Translations under genes and position numbers: made by a program
Notes under the pieces: generated by a model
Told to the model about the DNA's origin: nothing
The model's database searches: none
Seen by the model: the letters and a program-made list of their open reading frames with translations, nothing else
Part shown: piece by piece, positions 21,989 through 34,634 of the stretch
How the letters are laid out: the number at the start of each line of letters is the position of its first letter
How positions within the stretch are numbered: position 1 is the stretch's first letter
Source of the DNA: Plasmodium coatneyi
Taxonomy: Eukaryota; Apicomplexa; Aconoidasida; Haemosporida; Plasmodiidae
DNA: 64,000 nt
Direction of reading: 5' to 3'
NCBI RefSeq assembly: GCF_001680005.1
Contig: NC_033566.1
Span: forward strand, 868,001 to 932,000

Positions 21989-24847
21989 GGTATTTTATAG
22001 CACTTTCTGGAAGATGTTTTTTTGGGTCTCCTTGTTCGGTGCACGCGGTGCTTCCTGTAGGGGGTTGTCTCTTCTTCGCAGCCTACCGGAGGAAAGCAAC
22101 GTTGTGCGGTGTTAACTACCGTTATGCGGCTATTTCAGGTGTGTTTTCTTCCTCCGAATGGAAGGCGTCGCATTCTTGCTTAGAAACCGTGCAATGAGTA
22201 TGCACGTGTGCGTAGGGATACATATAATACACTCCTGCGGCGATTTTTTTTCCCCCCACCAAGGGAAGTTACCTCAAATAAATGTCTCCCACACGGCGAT
22301 TCGTACGGGTTGCCAATTTGGACTTCTTTTCCAGATCAGCGATCGATATATTGGGAGAGAAAAAAACACTTCTGCAGTTTTATTTTTCCAGTTCTTCTAT
22401 CCCATTCACTTGGGAAAAAAAAAAAAAATAAAATAAAACACTCACCCGTGAAGCAGAAGGAATATTTTTACCTTTCGCTTATTTTTGAAATTGGTCCAAT
22501 TGGAAAATAATTTTAAGCAGCACTGCGGGGCGCCCATTACCTGTGGAAATTTGTCTGTTTCCAGTTTTGCGCATTTATCCGTGTATGTTCATGTGCATAC
22601 TTGCATACCGCACGGGGGGGAAAAATGGCTGCTGCGTTTTGGGAAAAAGTGCAAAAAAAAAAAAAAAAGTGTTATTCCTCCACATGAGTCATAAATTAGC
22701 CATTTATGCACTTTTGCGCAACTGTTACGCTATGTCACTGTTGGGCAATTTTTGTGCGTGCTTTGGCATACTTTGCAATTCTGCTCACATACTGGCGAAA
22801 TTTTACACGCAGGGGTGAACACGTCAGGTAAGCCGCTACGCTTAAACGAGCAGCAGAAAGATAAGACAACCGAACGGAAGAAGTTACTGCGTAGCGGCAA
22901 ATGCAAACAATTGTTTATCCCCTAAAGGAAAAGACGATTATTCAAACGTTCGGGAAGTGCATAGCGAGCGTGGTGCGCACAGCGTGTATGCATGCAAAGT
23001 GGGGAATTGTTGCAACGCGCGAACATACGCACAACAGGGGGTGTGCGCCCAATTGGCAATTCACACAACGGAAAAAACGACATACGCTTTTTTATTTTAT
23101 TTTTATATATTTCTTTATATTCTTTTTTTTTCCCCATTTTTTACCTCATTTTTGCGGTAACAACGTCACTGAGAGTGCGTTTCACCGTTCGCTTTGCACG
23201 TGTGGCAACGAGTAAGCAGAATGATGCCCCCCCTGTCCATTTTCGAAAAATGCCCCCTCGCATGTATTAACGGGATTGGCATACCACTTCAAATTTTTTG
23301 AATATTTGTGAAAGCTAGGGGCATACGATGCAGCGTGGACGGGATTATTTTTTGTGTCATTTATATATACCCATATGTGGGTCAATTTTAGCAACGTTTA
23401 TGCGCGTGTCCCCTTTGATTGAATGACGTAATTTAATATCCAACCCTGATTTATTCCATTTGGAAATAAAAAATATTGTCTCTTCATCCCACGGGAGGGA
23501 TGGCGGATGCACCCCACCACATGGAAGTACAGCTGTATGTATATATTGCTTCCACGACGAAAGCGAATTGTGTCCCACCTTTATTTCAATCTGACCGAAA
23601 AGTAAACATACCATGTGATGTTGTCCCCAAGGGTGGCTTTAAAAAAGGGGAGAGGACATCTTCAGGAAATATTTCCTTCATGAACATTTCCTTACAATAG
23701 ACATTTCCTGCTACTCCTCCTTTCACCATTTTACCATCGCCCATCACTCTGGTAGACGATACAATTTTACGTCTTCTCTACATTTTATATGTAAATCACA
23801 ATTTTTTCCTTACAAGGTGAAAAAAAGAAGCAACATATGGTTATACATACAGTGGCACCTTTTTGTGTGTCATTTTTTTTTTTTTTAATTTAAAAATGTC
23901 CCAAAAGAAAAGGGAAATTATTCTCTACATAAAAATACCCCTTAATGTTGAAGCTCTTTCCCAGACTCGCTTTTTTCCTTTTAACCGCTTTGAAGTTATT
24001 TCTTTCGAAAATGTCACTACATTATTAGGGATTTTTTTTTTCTTTTTTTCCATTATGACGCGGTATGATTGACACTAACTTGGGACAATCCTCGTGGATA
24101 TTTTGTTACGACGAAGATAATTGACTAGCCATAATCTGTAGAACGAAACAAAAAAGGTGTTCCTTTTTTCTTTCCCATTTCAGACGGTTATTTTTAGTGT
24201 TCTCCAATTTTAAAAAATTTTGCCGCCACCTGCGTTCAGCCATGTCCACAGTTCCTGTGCTGTTGAAATTTTTATTTTTTAAATTGAAAAAAAAGAAATG
24301 TAGGATTGGCATGCTACCATCTGCTAAGGTTTAAAATCTGTAATTTTTTTAAATAAACCTTTCGCGGATTTTCTTGTTCTAATTTTCTGCCCCATTTTGA
24401 CCTTCTGCGTAGTATTTTTTCCGTTTTTTTTTCCCCCTCCTTTATTAACCCCGTTCAGTGCATACATCGAATGGCACAAAACAAGTGTCGTAAATTTTTA
24501 CTAAAAATCGCGGGTCCCTTCTGGAAAAAATAAAATTCCCGTGAGCCAATTTTTTAAAAATGAATGAAACCCTTTGAAAAGGAAAAGGTCTCCAAAGAGT
24601 AGGATAAATTATCGCCTTTTTCTTTTTTTTTTTTTTTTTGGCCAAATTTGTGCCCTCCTTGGTACTATCTTTACCTATATTTCATATATACTTCTGCCAA
24701 TGGTATATATAGGCATAGGCATTCCTACGCAGGGCAACTTCCTCACATAGATTCACGTATAACGCGCGAAATAGCACCAAGGGGAACTCCAGTTGCGGGG
24801 CTTCGCATAGATCCCCACCATATAAGCCGCTAAAAAGTGATGAACTG
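21989..24847. other. 2.9-kb intergenic region between divergent genes
   Basis: 5' flanks of the TPR gene (-) and HAS1 (+). Contains many homopolymer runs (22418-22430, 22655-22668, 24623-24639) and TATGCATGC-type motifs near 22988. Short open frames have no recognisable protein features. No gene seen. Confidence 0.6.
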
Positions 24848-26857
24848 ATGGAGGAGGAAAAAACCAAAACAGAACCAAGTGACCCTACTAATAATAATGA
24901 TGCAATAATTGCCAGTGATGACGACGGGAAGGACGAAAACGAAAATGAAGTAAAACAAAATGCAAAAGTTAAGAAAAAGGGAAAGAAAAGAAAATTGAAC
25001 CGAAGCGAGCATCAAAATGGAAGTCACAATGGTGTAGAGGATCATCTCACTTCCACAGACGAAGTGGAGCATGGCGATAGTGACAAGGAGGGGTCCAAGG
25101 AGAACACAGACAGTGCGGATGAATCTTCGTCGGACGGCTCGAATGTGTGTGATGAGCAGGATGGTGCCAATTCAAACGTTGAAGGTGGTGCCCCCTCCAA
25201 TGTGGAAAAGAAAGAATCCTTCTACAGCGAAACAAAGTTCGAAGACTTAGACATATGCGAGGCGCTAAAAAAAGGATTGAAGGAGCTGAATTTTGTAACT
25301 CTCACAGAAATTCAAGCCAAATGTATTCCTCATTTTTTAAACGGAAAAGATATTCTTGGAGCGGCCAAAACAGGGTCAGGAAAAACGTTAGCATTTCTAG
25401 TGCCCTCGATAAATATTTTATATAATATAAAATTCTTGCCAAAAAATGGAACGGGGGTTTTAATAATATCGCCCACCAGAGAATTGTGTCTTCAAATTTA
25501 TCAAGTATGTAAAGATCTGTGTAAATATATTCCCCAGACGAATGGAATAATCATTGGTGGGATGAGTCGAAATGAAGAAAAAAAAAAATTCATTCATGGA
25601 ATAAATATACTAATTGCAACACCTGGCAGATTGCTCGACCATATGCAAAACACGAAAGAATTTGTTTACAAAAATCTGATCTCGCTTATTATAGACGAAG
25701 CTGACAGATTGCTTCAAATTGGTTTTGAGGAGGAAATAAATTTAATTGTGAAGAGGTTACCCAAGAAAAGACAAACTGCCCTATTTTCAGCTACACAGAC
25801 AACCAAGGTTGAAAATTTAATAAGACTATCCCTGCAGAAGCCTATATTTATAGAAGTAACGACGAAGATTGCCACGGTGGAAAGGCTACAACAGGGATAT
25901 GCCTTAGTTGATGAAGATAAGAGATTTCTCCTACTATTTACATTTTTAAAAAGAAATATTTCGAAGAAAATTATGGTCTTTTTTAACAATTGCATGTCCG
26001 TTCAGTTTTATAACGATTTGTTAAATTATATTGACATTCCCACCTTTTGTATTCATGGGAAAAAAAAACAAAATAAACGACTTAAAAGTTTCAGCGAATT
26101 TTCCGCTGCCCAAAGTGCTATTCTGCTTTGTACAAATGTAGCAGCCAGAGGGTTAGACATTCCGAATGTTAATTACATTATTCAGTATGACCCCCCAGAT
26201 GATTCCAAGGAATATATCCATCGTGTGGGAAGAACATGCAGAGGAAAAGATTCAAGTGGCTCTGCTATCATATTTCTGATGAAGCACGAATTAAAATTTT
26301 TAAACTATTTGAAGTTTTATAACATCCCAATTAATCAGTTTGCCTATGACCCAAGCAAATTAATAAATGTCCAATCGCATATAGAGTCCATCGTCACGAA
26401 AAACTTCCACTTGCACAAGATGGCTCGGGAGGCGTTCAAATCGTATTTGAATGTAAGTTCAGCCAACGTCGCAAAAAAGAAAAAATTTATTACGTGTGTG
26501 TAAGTGTTGTTTTCATTTCACCTGACTGTTCAGAATTTTTTTTTTTTTTTTCACAGTTCCTTTTAAAAATTGTTTCATACTGTTTGTATGCAAACCTACA
26601 TTTGTCAGTTTGCTTTGCGAAGGGGATGTTTATTCTCCCATTGTTGCACGCAGATATGTATGCCCATTAGCCCATTCATTCATCATATACCCATTCCTTT
26701 TTCTCCTCCTTAGGGGTACATTACCTACGCGCTGAAGGACGTCTTTGACGTGAACAACCTGAATTTGCTGCAGACATCGAAGAACTTCGGGCTGGAGGCC
26801 CCACCAAAAGTTGATTTAAATTTAAAACTGAATGTTAAAAAGAGGAAGTTTAAGTAG
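24848..26857 (+). CDS. HAS1: ATP-dependent RNA helicase HAS1 (DDX18)
   Basis: Nucleolar DEAD-box helicase needed for 60S and 40S ribosome assembly. Two exons: 24848-26452 and 26714-26857 (phase 0), giving 582 residues. Helicase motifs in order: Q motif LTEIQAKCIP, I AAKTGSGKT, Ia PTRELCLQ, Ib TPGRLLDH, II DEADRLL, III SATQT, V CTNVAARGLDIPNV, VI HRVGRTCRG (Cys where HAS1 usually has Ala). AAKTGSGKT, QYDPPDD, and exon 2 with VFDVNNLNLLQ, KNFGLEAPPKVDLN and a basic tail are diagnostic of HAS1. The first 130 residues are an acidic/Lys-rich leader. Without splicing, the frame would run on only 17 residues of intron. The gene ends just 285 bases from the convergent CFAP45-like gene. Confidence 0.95.
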
Positions 26858-27142
26858 GCAAAAAAAGGTGGGGGGCACACAGGTACATATATGCATTTAC
26901 GTGTGCACACCTGAAAGTTTTTTACTGTGCCAAATCCTCGTGCCGAAAACGATTGTTAGGGTTACATGCCGTTTTTGTTGTACCCATTTGCGCATGTACA
27001 TTTGGTACATTCGCTCTGTTTGTGCTTTTTTTTATAGTCTTATTTTTGTTTTTCCTAATACTGCGGTGGTGTTACGTGCCACTGGCTCATTAGCCCCCCT
27101 GGGGGAACCCCCGTTTTTATATAACCAATTGGATGTCTTCCA

Positions 27143-29798
27143 CTACTTTTTACCCGTTTTATTGTTTGTTTTTTTTTTTAAATTAACCAGCTTGGTTAAA
27201 CTCTCATAATAATTTTTTTTCTTCAATTTCTCCTTTTCTGCGTTCTGCATTTTTTCCTTTTCCTGCGGTAAATGTGTGGTGTGACGATAAATGTGCCCCC
27301 ATCGCGGAGTAAGACGTCCTGTGCATGTGTAAATATACATCCACATGGTTCAATTTTTTTTAAAAAATAGTACATGTAGTTGGAATATTTTTTTGGAATT
27401 TTCGGCCTCCACTTGGCCTTCCTCTATTAGCTCCAGTTCCTTCTTCTTCTTCAGCTCCTGCAAAAGTTATTTTTTTTGTGTTTCAAAATGGAATTTGTTC
27501 GTGCATAAGAAAAGAAACGTGGAAGTGTTTGTAGCTGATCGGGGAGGACGAAAGCGTAGCAAAGCATTGCAGCCAAAGTATAATCACGTCGTAACGCGCA
27601 ACAAAGTTGTAAGATGACCCCGCACGTAGCATCCTTCAAACAGAAGTGCGTGCTAACCATTGCAACTATTCTGGCCTCTTTTAATTCCTCTATTTTTTTT
27701 TTCTTTTTCTCTTCCTCCAAAAGTCTTTTTTCCTCCTCCTTCCGTTTGGCTTCCTTCTGCCACCTTCAAAGGGAAAAGTTTTAAAAGAGTTACCAACAAT
27801 TTGTGTAACTGTAGGTAGAAGAGGTATATTCTCATTTCTCATGCGTTCTCTGCATGGGGAAATGTCTGTCCATACTTCAAGGCTTGTATTTCGTCAAAGT
27901 GCGCTTGTAGTTCGACATTTTTTTTCTGCTTCATTCGTATTTCGTGGACTTCTCTTTCTTTCTCTTCTTTTTCTCGTTTAACTTTGTCTTCATATTCCTT
28001 TTCCCTTGTTGCCTTTTCTTCCTGGTATTTGACAAATCTTCGTTAAAGGGGGGAAAAAAAGGGGAGAATAAGACAACTCCGTGAATGTCTATTTTGTCTG
28101 CGTTAAAATGACGAGATTTTTTCGAACATTCTTTCGAATGCATTTTCGAATGGTCCTCTTTTTCGTACTCTGCATCTTTCCTCTTCTCCTCCTTTTTCTG
28201 CTCGCTCAGGGCTGTACAAATGGGAAAAGAATCGTACGCATAAACGTGTGCGTCGGTATGTATGCGCGTAAAGCTCACGTGTTGTGTGCCACTAATTTGT
28301 GCCCCATCATTGGTGCGTGGACGACATTCAATTGCTATAGGCACCCATGTGACAACTACTCTAATGCTTGCACTGTCTTATCCAAATGTGTTCTTATATT
28401 CTTCGCCATTTGCGCCTTACCTTCAATGTGCTTCTTGTTGCTCTCGAGGATGTAACTGCACAGGGCGCGTTGCTCTTCCACTTTTTGTTTTTTCTTCTCC
28501 AGTTCTTCGATTTTATTTTTTTCAAACTGCTTTTGCATTAGTTTCCCCTCGATTATTTTCATTCTCTCTTCCTCCTGCTTCCTCAGCTGTTGAGACAGAA
28601 AAGGAAAAAAAGGAAAAATATTTTTTATGACAAAGAGGGGACTATACACCATATACCCACACGGCGTGTTACGTGTAGACCAATTTATACACCACGTTGT
28701 ATGTATTCCCCTTTTTTTTTTTTTTTTTGCGTACGAAATTTTCCTGAATTTGATTTTTTATTATTAGTGCACTTTCTTTGTTCCTCAAAATGATATTTCT
28801 TTCTTCCTCCTGTTGCTTTTTTTCAATTTCTGTCAAATACAGAGTTTCAATTTCTTCCCTCTTCATGTTTTCCTTGTTCAGCTTTTCTTTTTGCACTCTG
28901 AAAATACAGGCATGAGGGAGGTGTACAAGTGGAAAGAATGCCACAAAAAGGAAGGAGACTCTTTCTCTGACAAATGCACACCAAGTATGCACAACACAGA
29001 CAAACGACGTTAGAAAGACAAATTGATACGACGCTGGTTGGTAACTATTTGGCGATGCTTTTTTTTCCGCTAACTTCTTCTCGTCAATCTGTTTTTCCAA
29101 CTCTTTTAGCAGGTCTTTATCGTTTTTAATAATTCTCATTTTTTTCTTCTTTTCACATTTCTGTGATTAAAAAGGAGGAAAAAAAAAAAAACAAAACAAA
29201 TAAATCGCGTTTGGGGTCTCCCTTGTTCGCAACAACCTCTTTGAGGGCGGATGGCATAACTACGCCGCATCCTTTGAGACTCCATTTTTTGGCGACTCTT
29301 TTTTTTTAACTCCCTTTGGCATATTTACTTCACTTTCATCAGAAGACAACTTTTTTATGTTTTTAAATTCATCCTGATTTTGAATAAATTCTAAAAGTTC
29401 CTTTCCAAAAAAGGGGCGAAAAAAAATGCACACGAAATGGAGATAACTATTTAAGCGTGCGCAGATCTTCCATAGTTTGTGGTAATTGTCAGAAAATCAA
29501 ATATACATATATATATATTTTTCTTTTTTTACTTCTCTTTTGGCCGACGTTGCCGTTTCTTCAGTTATTTCGTTATCCTCTTTGATCCATTTCTGCATTT
29601 GGAAGGAGAAGTACGAATTTGGACAGCGGACCCCCCCATGAGGCGAAAGAAAATGCGTTGATGGTTGCCACCTAAGGAATCTACAAAACGGGGAAGTACC
29701 TCCTCAATTTTATTCAGTTCATCATTTAGCAACGCATTGTCCTTTTTTTTCTTTTTCTTTTTTTTAAATTTAGACAAAATATTTCGACTGAGGTTCAT
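27143..29798 (-). CDS. CFAP45/trichoplein-type coiled-coil axonemal protein, 11 exons
   Basis: Assembled by hand. Exons on minus: 29700-29798, 29533-29592, 29329-29400, 29046-29160, 28735-28895, 28421-28586, 28169-28211, 27876-28037, 27658-27763, 27374-27457, 27143-27262. All junctions are GT-AG with matching phases, giving 395 residues. After a Lys-rich start, nearly the whole protein is one long Glu/Lys/Arg coiled coil. It resembles the TPH (trichohyalin-plectin homology) domain, best to CFAP45. The segment FVKYQEEKATREKEYEDKV, the following KREKEEKEREVHEIR and QALKWQKEAKRKEEEK parallel the CFAP45 region with LEYQ, EKEREVARLR and the lone Trp. CFAP45 is a microtubule inner protein of ciliary doublets. 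In Plasmodium the only flagellum is in male gametes. Exon 3's donor is the least certain choice. Confidence 0.78.
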
Positions 29799-31352
29799 TT
29801 CGTTTTCTTCTTTTACAAATGTGTTAGCGTGCTTGCAGACAACATAACTTGCGTATGCTCTAGGGGCGGCATATACATGTATATAAATTTAGTACACATT
29901 TATGCGTGAGAACAATACATTCGCCAGACGTGCCGGTAAAAGCGGTAAACAGCCGCGTTACATTTCGTGCAGCGATAGGCGTATTCCTGCATGTGGGAAA
30001 AAAAAAAACGCACTTGGACAATCATAAATGCACAAAAAAAAAAGAGGCATCCTGCAAGACAGGGGAAATTAGATACTATTAAAAATACGAAAAATAATGC
30101 TAACGAAATTTACGGAAAGGAACACCTTCAAAAGAAAAAAATAGTTCTGAATGGAGTACTTAAATAGGGGGAAGCATGGGACAATGCACTTTTTTTTTTT
30201 TTTTTTTTTCTCCAGAGAAGGGCATGTCTTCGTGCTTATTTTGCTTCCCAATTTTGGAACCCTCCACGGGGATGCTGGCGCGGGGGTAACGAAATAGATG
30301 GAGAAAAAAAGAGAAAAAAAAAGAAGCGAACAAATTCGTGTAATAATGTAACACCGTTCGCTTTCTCCCACTCAACGGGAAAATCACCCGCGTGATGGAG
30401 TAACGGTAGGATTCCCAATTTAACGCAATTTTAATCGACTGCTGTTTCACGCACAATTCAAATGATAGATATGGCACCTATCTGTCTTAGTGATCTTCCA
30501 TTCGAATGATCTTCCCAACAGGCATTCGTTCAGTTATTGTTTTGCCAAATAAACATTCTGCCACGCTGAAAAGGGAATACACAAATAATTGCTACCTTTT
30601 TTTTTTTTTCCTTAATTGTGTATACAGGTGTAGCAACTTTGGCAATTTTTAAAAAGGCGAAAGGGGTTCCTTCCTATCACTTTCTAGGAATGCCAAATTT
30701 ACCTTTCGCAAAAAATGTGTTGTCTTCCCATGAGGCAGTGCCAACTCCGTTATTCCTTTTTTTCTCGGAACAGTATATTCATATAGCTACATCGGTCAAA
30801 ATAAGCAGAAGGGGGGGAACTCTCCAAATTAGCTGTTCCAACCTGCGGGGAAAACTCCCACTATTCCGCGCTCACATTAATTTTTGAGTGCTCTTCTTTC
30901 GAAAGGGGGATGACAGCTCAAGTAGAACCGCATGCAGTAACATTTTTCCACCAACAGTATGGTGTCTACGGATGACTACCACCATTTCAGCGTAGTGCAG
31001 TTCACTCCGCGCTGAATCTACTACTGTGGGGGAATTTTCACCTCCACTAGAATTATCCACGTGGACAAATTTTACCGAAACAAGGGGGTTGCACTTAATA
31101 ATTCTTAAGTTAGAGGGAAGTAAACAAAAAGGGAGACAAAAAAAAAAAAAAAAAAATTAAAAAGAGGTATACGTGCTGGTCGGTTGGGTGGACTGGCCTT
31201 TGGGAGATGCTCCTAACTGGATTGGCCGAAAGGGGAGTAGTTAGTTTGACAGACTGGGTAACGAAGAGACTAACGGTTTGATGGGTTCCTAAGCAGACTT
31301 TCCCTACACGGCCACAGTTCACCACCATGCTCCACCGACTTTGCCTGTGACA
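29799..31352. other. 1.55-kb intergenic region
   Basis: 5' flank of the CFAP45-like gene and 3' flank of the FolD-like gene. Contains a 20-base poly-T near 30190-30209 and a poly-A near 31139-31157. Short frames only; no gene seen. Confidence 0.6.
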
Positions 31353-33149
31353 TCAATTGAAGTACAAATTGTAGAACAGCATGGATGTGGTGATGGGGCC
31401 GAGCCCCCCGGGCACACTTGAAACGAGCGTGCACTTCTGCTTGCAGTTCGGATCGGCGTCACCAACAATTTCGTAATTTTGCAAACATTTGACTAAACCG
31501 TTGGCGAATTTAATTTTAGACTTGCGGCTTTTTAGAGGAATAATTTTATGGCCTTTATTGTGGACCCTCTTTATCCCTCCACTGGGGGGACAAATTGAAG
31601 CATCGTTCGAACAGTGCGATGGAGAAGTATCTTCTCTTATTACTTGGGTTGTTTCCTCACTGAGGGAATTCTCACATGTAGCAGTTTTACCAATTCGGGG
31701 GGAACTTAAGCATATATGTTTCACTAAACTTGTGCGATTTTGCAACTTTGGGGAAAATGGCCCATTTTTGAATTTCCCACGCGGGAGGAGTCCCCTCCTG
31801 CAGGGGAAATTTCTTTCTTGCACTTTCCTGTTCCCCACGGTGGGAGGGCAAAACGGTGAGACCATTCTTTCCATGTGCCTACCCCCTGGGGGGACCAAAT
31901 TGATTCCCAAGTCTAAAATAATGGCGCCTTCTTTAATATTTTTTTTTTTCAAAATGTGGGGACAACCTATTGCTACTATTATGACATCGGAATTTTTGAC
32001 AATTCTTCTATTTATGTTTCTGCTTAGTGTGGATAAATCTTGGTGGGTAATTTTTGTGTACCCCTTACTGGAAGATACGTAAGACTTGGAGAACTTTTTG
32101 CACTTCCTTTTAAAATCGCCTTCATTTCTAATGTGTAGCTTGCCTAGGTTACTGGTTCTTAGGTAGCACTTTTTAACCCCCCCATCGTACTTACAGAGAA
32201 CCTCCCCCCGCAGCGGATCATAAACCGTCGTCGAAACTTCACTTTGAAAAAAAAAGGCAAATAGGGATAGGAAGATACTTATGTTGCTACTAAGAATTAG
32301 CACACTTTTCCCCTTCACATGTATGTGGTAATATTTCAAGAATAGCAATATCGCGTGAACACAACATGGCAGATTGTACTTGGTGCTACTCAGGTAGTTT
32401 TGAATTTCTGAGCTTACATTACAAATCTGTTTGACGTCGCTGCGAAGGTTAATACGTAGGGTGTTATCCCTGCTTGGGTAACCCCCCTCCGTAGCGTCAC
32501 TGAAGTTTTCCGTGTCTCCTTTAACTGCCTTTTCCTCCCGCATAGATGCATTGGCAATAGCGTTTTTCCAAATATCCTCGCCTTTTTTTACCATGCGAAG
32601 GTGCAAAATGAAAAGAAGAAACTGCAGGAAGGCTTCGCAGTTTTGTCTAAACAAATAGGGAGCTGGCTGTACAAGGGTCATGCATCTGTCATTATGGGCA
32701 TCACCCCCATAAGTACTGCTACTACCATTGCATAGTAACTTCCAAATGGGTGCACAGTTAGACCGATCCACATCCTTCTCCTGGCTAATAAAACTAGAAA
32801 TGTAACACTTGTTTATGTGACGAGACAACGGAGAGAGTATTATAAGCCAGGTGTTCTTCCCTCGTCTATTTATTTTTTTTATTAAATTGATTAACCTTTT
32901 TTCGTTGCATCTTCTTTGGACTCTGACCAGTACAAACGTAACATCTGCACTTAGCAACAAACTCTTTTTCAGAAGAATGTGCAAATATGAATACGTGGCT
33001 ATGTTCTTTGAGTAAATAATAAATAGCGTTTTTTTTTCTGGCCTGTTTTTATTTCCCCCAATCTGAATCTTCTCATTTGCAATTTTTCGAATCACCAATT
33101 GGTCAATTTGGCTAGCCAGCTCGTACCCGTACAGAGTGGCACAACTCAT
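31353..33149 (-). CDS. Divergent FolD-like protein (methylenetetrahydrofolate dehydrogenase/cyclohydrolase family)
   Basis: 598 residues from the ATG at 33149; the frame extends further upstream only to a GTG. The FolD architecture can be followed in order. Parts seen are YGYELASQIDQ near residue 8, a substrate region around residues 41-60, SPLSRHI (107-113), EKDVD (124-128), LPCCVHAILLFLKYY, KGKSVLILSSNISIF, NSDVIIVAIGCPHILKKKNI, GAIILDLGINLVPPGG and the strong C-terminal signature VPGGLGPITTSML. FolD makes 10-formyl-THF from 5,10-methylene-THF with NADP. Against human MTHFD1, the Tyr of YxxxK is kept (Tyr55), but the catalytic Lys aligns with Leu59, and the Gln of QLPLP aligns with Ser106. 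The Asp of DVDG is kept (Asp128). The GRSxxVGxP nucleotide loop is degenerate. A ~110-residue insertion lies before GDAD. Activity is uncertain. Confidence 0.82.
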   Translation of the reverse strand: MSCATLYGYELASQIDQLVIRKIANEKIQIGGNKNRPEKKTLFIIYSKNIATYSYLHILLKKSLLLSADVTFVLVRVQRRCNEKRLINLIKKINRRGKNTWLIILSPLSRHINKCYISSFISQEKDVDRSNCAPIWKLLCNGSSSTYGGDAHNDRCMTLVQPAPYLFRQNCEAFLQFLLFILHLRMVKKGEDIWKNAIANASMREEKAVKGDTENFSDATEGGYPSRDNTLRINLRSDVKQICNVSSEIQNYLSSTKYNLPCCVHAILLFLKYYHIHVKGKSVLILSSNISIFLSLFAFFFQSEVSTTVYDPLRGEVLCKYDGGVKKCYLRTSNLGKLHIRNEGDFKRKCKKFSKSYVSSSKGYTKITHQDLSTLSRNINRRIVKNSDVIIVAIGCPHILKKKNIKEGAIILDLGINLVPPGGRHMERMVSPFCPPTVGNRKVQERNFPCRRGLLPRGKFKNGPFSPKLQNRTSLVKHICLSSPRIGKTATCENSLSEETTQVIREDTSPSHCSNDASICPPSGGIKRVHNKGHKIIPLKSRKSKIKFANGLVKCLQNYEIVGDADPNCKQKCTLVSSVPGGLGPITTSMLFYNLYFN

Positions 33150-34634
33150 TGTACTCTTCTCGGCGGAGGAACTGCGAAATGCGTGTAAAGCAAGCAAGTG
33201 GGGAAACGCAAAAATGGGAAAAGGCTCATTATTATACAGATATATGACGACGGCTATTTGTGCCAAATGTTTATCCCAGTGGTTTGCTCTCCCCACAACT
33301 ATGTACCGCCTTGCACAGCAACTTTATGTAACCAAATTTGGGCAAAAAAAAAAAAAAAAAAAAAAAATCCTCATTAAATACCTTTCCCTGATGTTGCACT
33401 TTTGGGGGGAACAATTAAATGAGCCTTTTTTTTCTTCTTCTTTTTTTTTTATGCCCCCTCAATAGGCAACGCATTTTCCGGTGGTTACACATAGGGAAGC
33501 GCAGATGTGAAAGCACATGTGGATTCGCCCCGCGTGTGCAATTTTTTCTTAGTCCTCTGGTTATTGATAAATATTTTGCACTGTAGCGAAGGTGTACTCG
33601 AATTAATAAAACTGATTCACCATATCGCTTGGAAAAAGGGGCATTTACATTTGGGGCTACCTTGCGGGTGCCAACTTTCAACAGGTCAGCCCATCGAGTT
33701 GTTGCCAAAGCTTTGCACATCATACCTTTGGTCTGTTATATCTTTCCCCATCGCAACTATCCACATGTAAGGCGTTACAGGGATAACTACTTTTGGGTAG
33801 TTTTATTGGCCCAAGTGGGCGTTCTGCCCTTGCATCTTTCCTAACATTCCGCTCAATAAGTAGGACGGAAGATCCCCACACATTCTACATTCATATTTAC
33901 ACATACCCTCGTATTATACACATCAGCATAGGTGATGGAGAAGAAAAAATCTACGCGTTATAGCAACATACATGTGGACCGTTGAAAAAAATAAACGCTT
34001 TGACTTCAAAAAAGGAAAAAAAAAAAAAAAAAATTTGATTGCTTTAAAAAGGAAATTCCCTTATCTGAGTTTACGTTAAACAAAGGTGTTATCAACGGAG
34101 CGCCTACAAAGCGTCCATTAATAATTTTTTTTTTATAAGTATAAATCAGAAAACACAGGTGCCTACCTGGGGGTAGGACAGACGGGTAGGAAGGCAGTAC
34201 GCGCACAAGTGGCACATTTATGTAATGACGCATATATGTGCATGCACGAAGGGGAGCACGGGAAAAAAAAAGGCGAAGTGGCGGAAAAGGAGGGAGCTAC
34301 GAAGAGTGCTACAAAAGGTGCTACAAAATGTGCTGCAAAATATACTGCTCCCTACCACTTCATCACAAAATGGGAATCGCCTCTCAACAAAAGGGATGGC
34401 GCATAACTAGGAATTTTTCACAGAAAAAGCGGAATACAAAAATGCTCAAAATGTGATAATTACAATTAAACAACTTTCTCCCGATGTGATTCGTTTGGGG
34501 GGAGAGTCATTTATAGGAGCATATATGACCGCTTTTAATGAGGAAAAAAAAATCAGTTAGACATGGGCCCCCCCTCTCTGCCCTCGAAGGAAAAAGAATA
34601 ATGAAGCTTCCCCACGTGTAATGTGATGAACACC
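33150..34634. other. 1.5-kb intergenic region
   Basis: 5' flank of the FolD-like gene and 3' flank of the MINDY gene. Contains A runs at 33344-33366 and 34017-34033, and an imperfect GCTACAAAA-type repeat at about 34297-34340. No gene seen. Confidence 0.6.
34297..34340. repeat. Short tandem repeat of a ~12-base unit
   Basis: Near-copies of a unit containing GCTACAAAA with G/T-rich ends (GTGCTACAAAAG, GTGCTACAAAAT, GTGCTGCAAAAT) in intergenic DNA. Probably a minisatellite with no further meaning. Confidence 0.6.

Noticed and set aside
33150..33296. N-terminal extension of the FolD-like protein
   Set aside because: It begins with GTG and no upstream ATG is in frame. The FolD fold starts right after the ATG at 33149.
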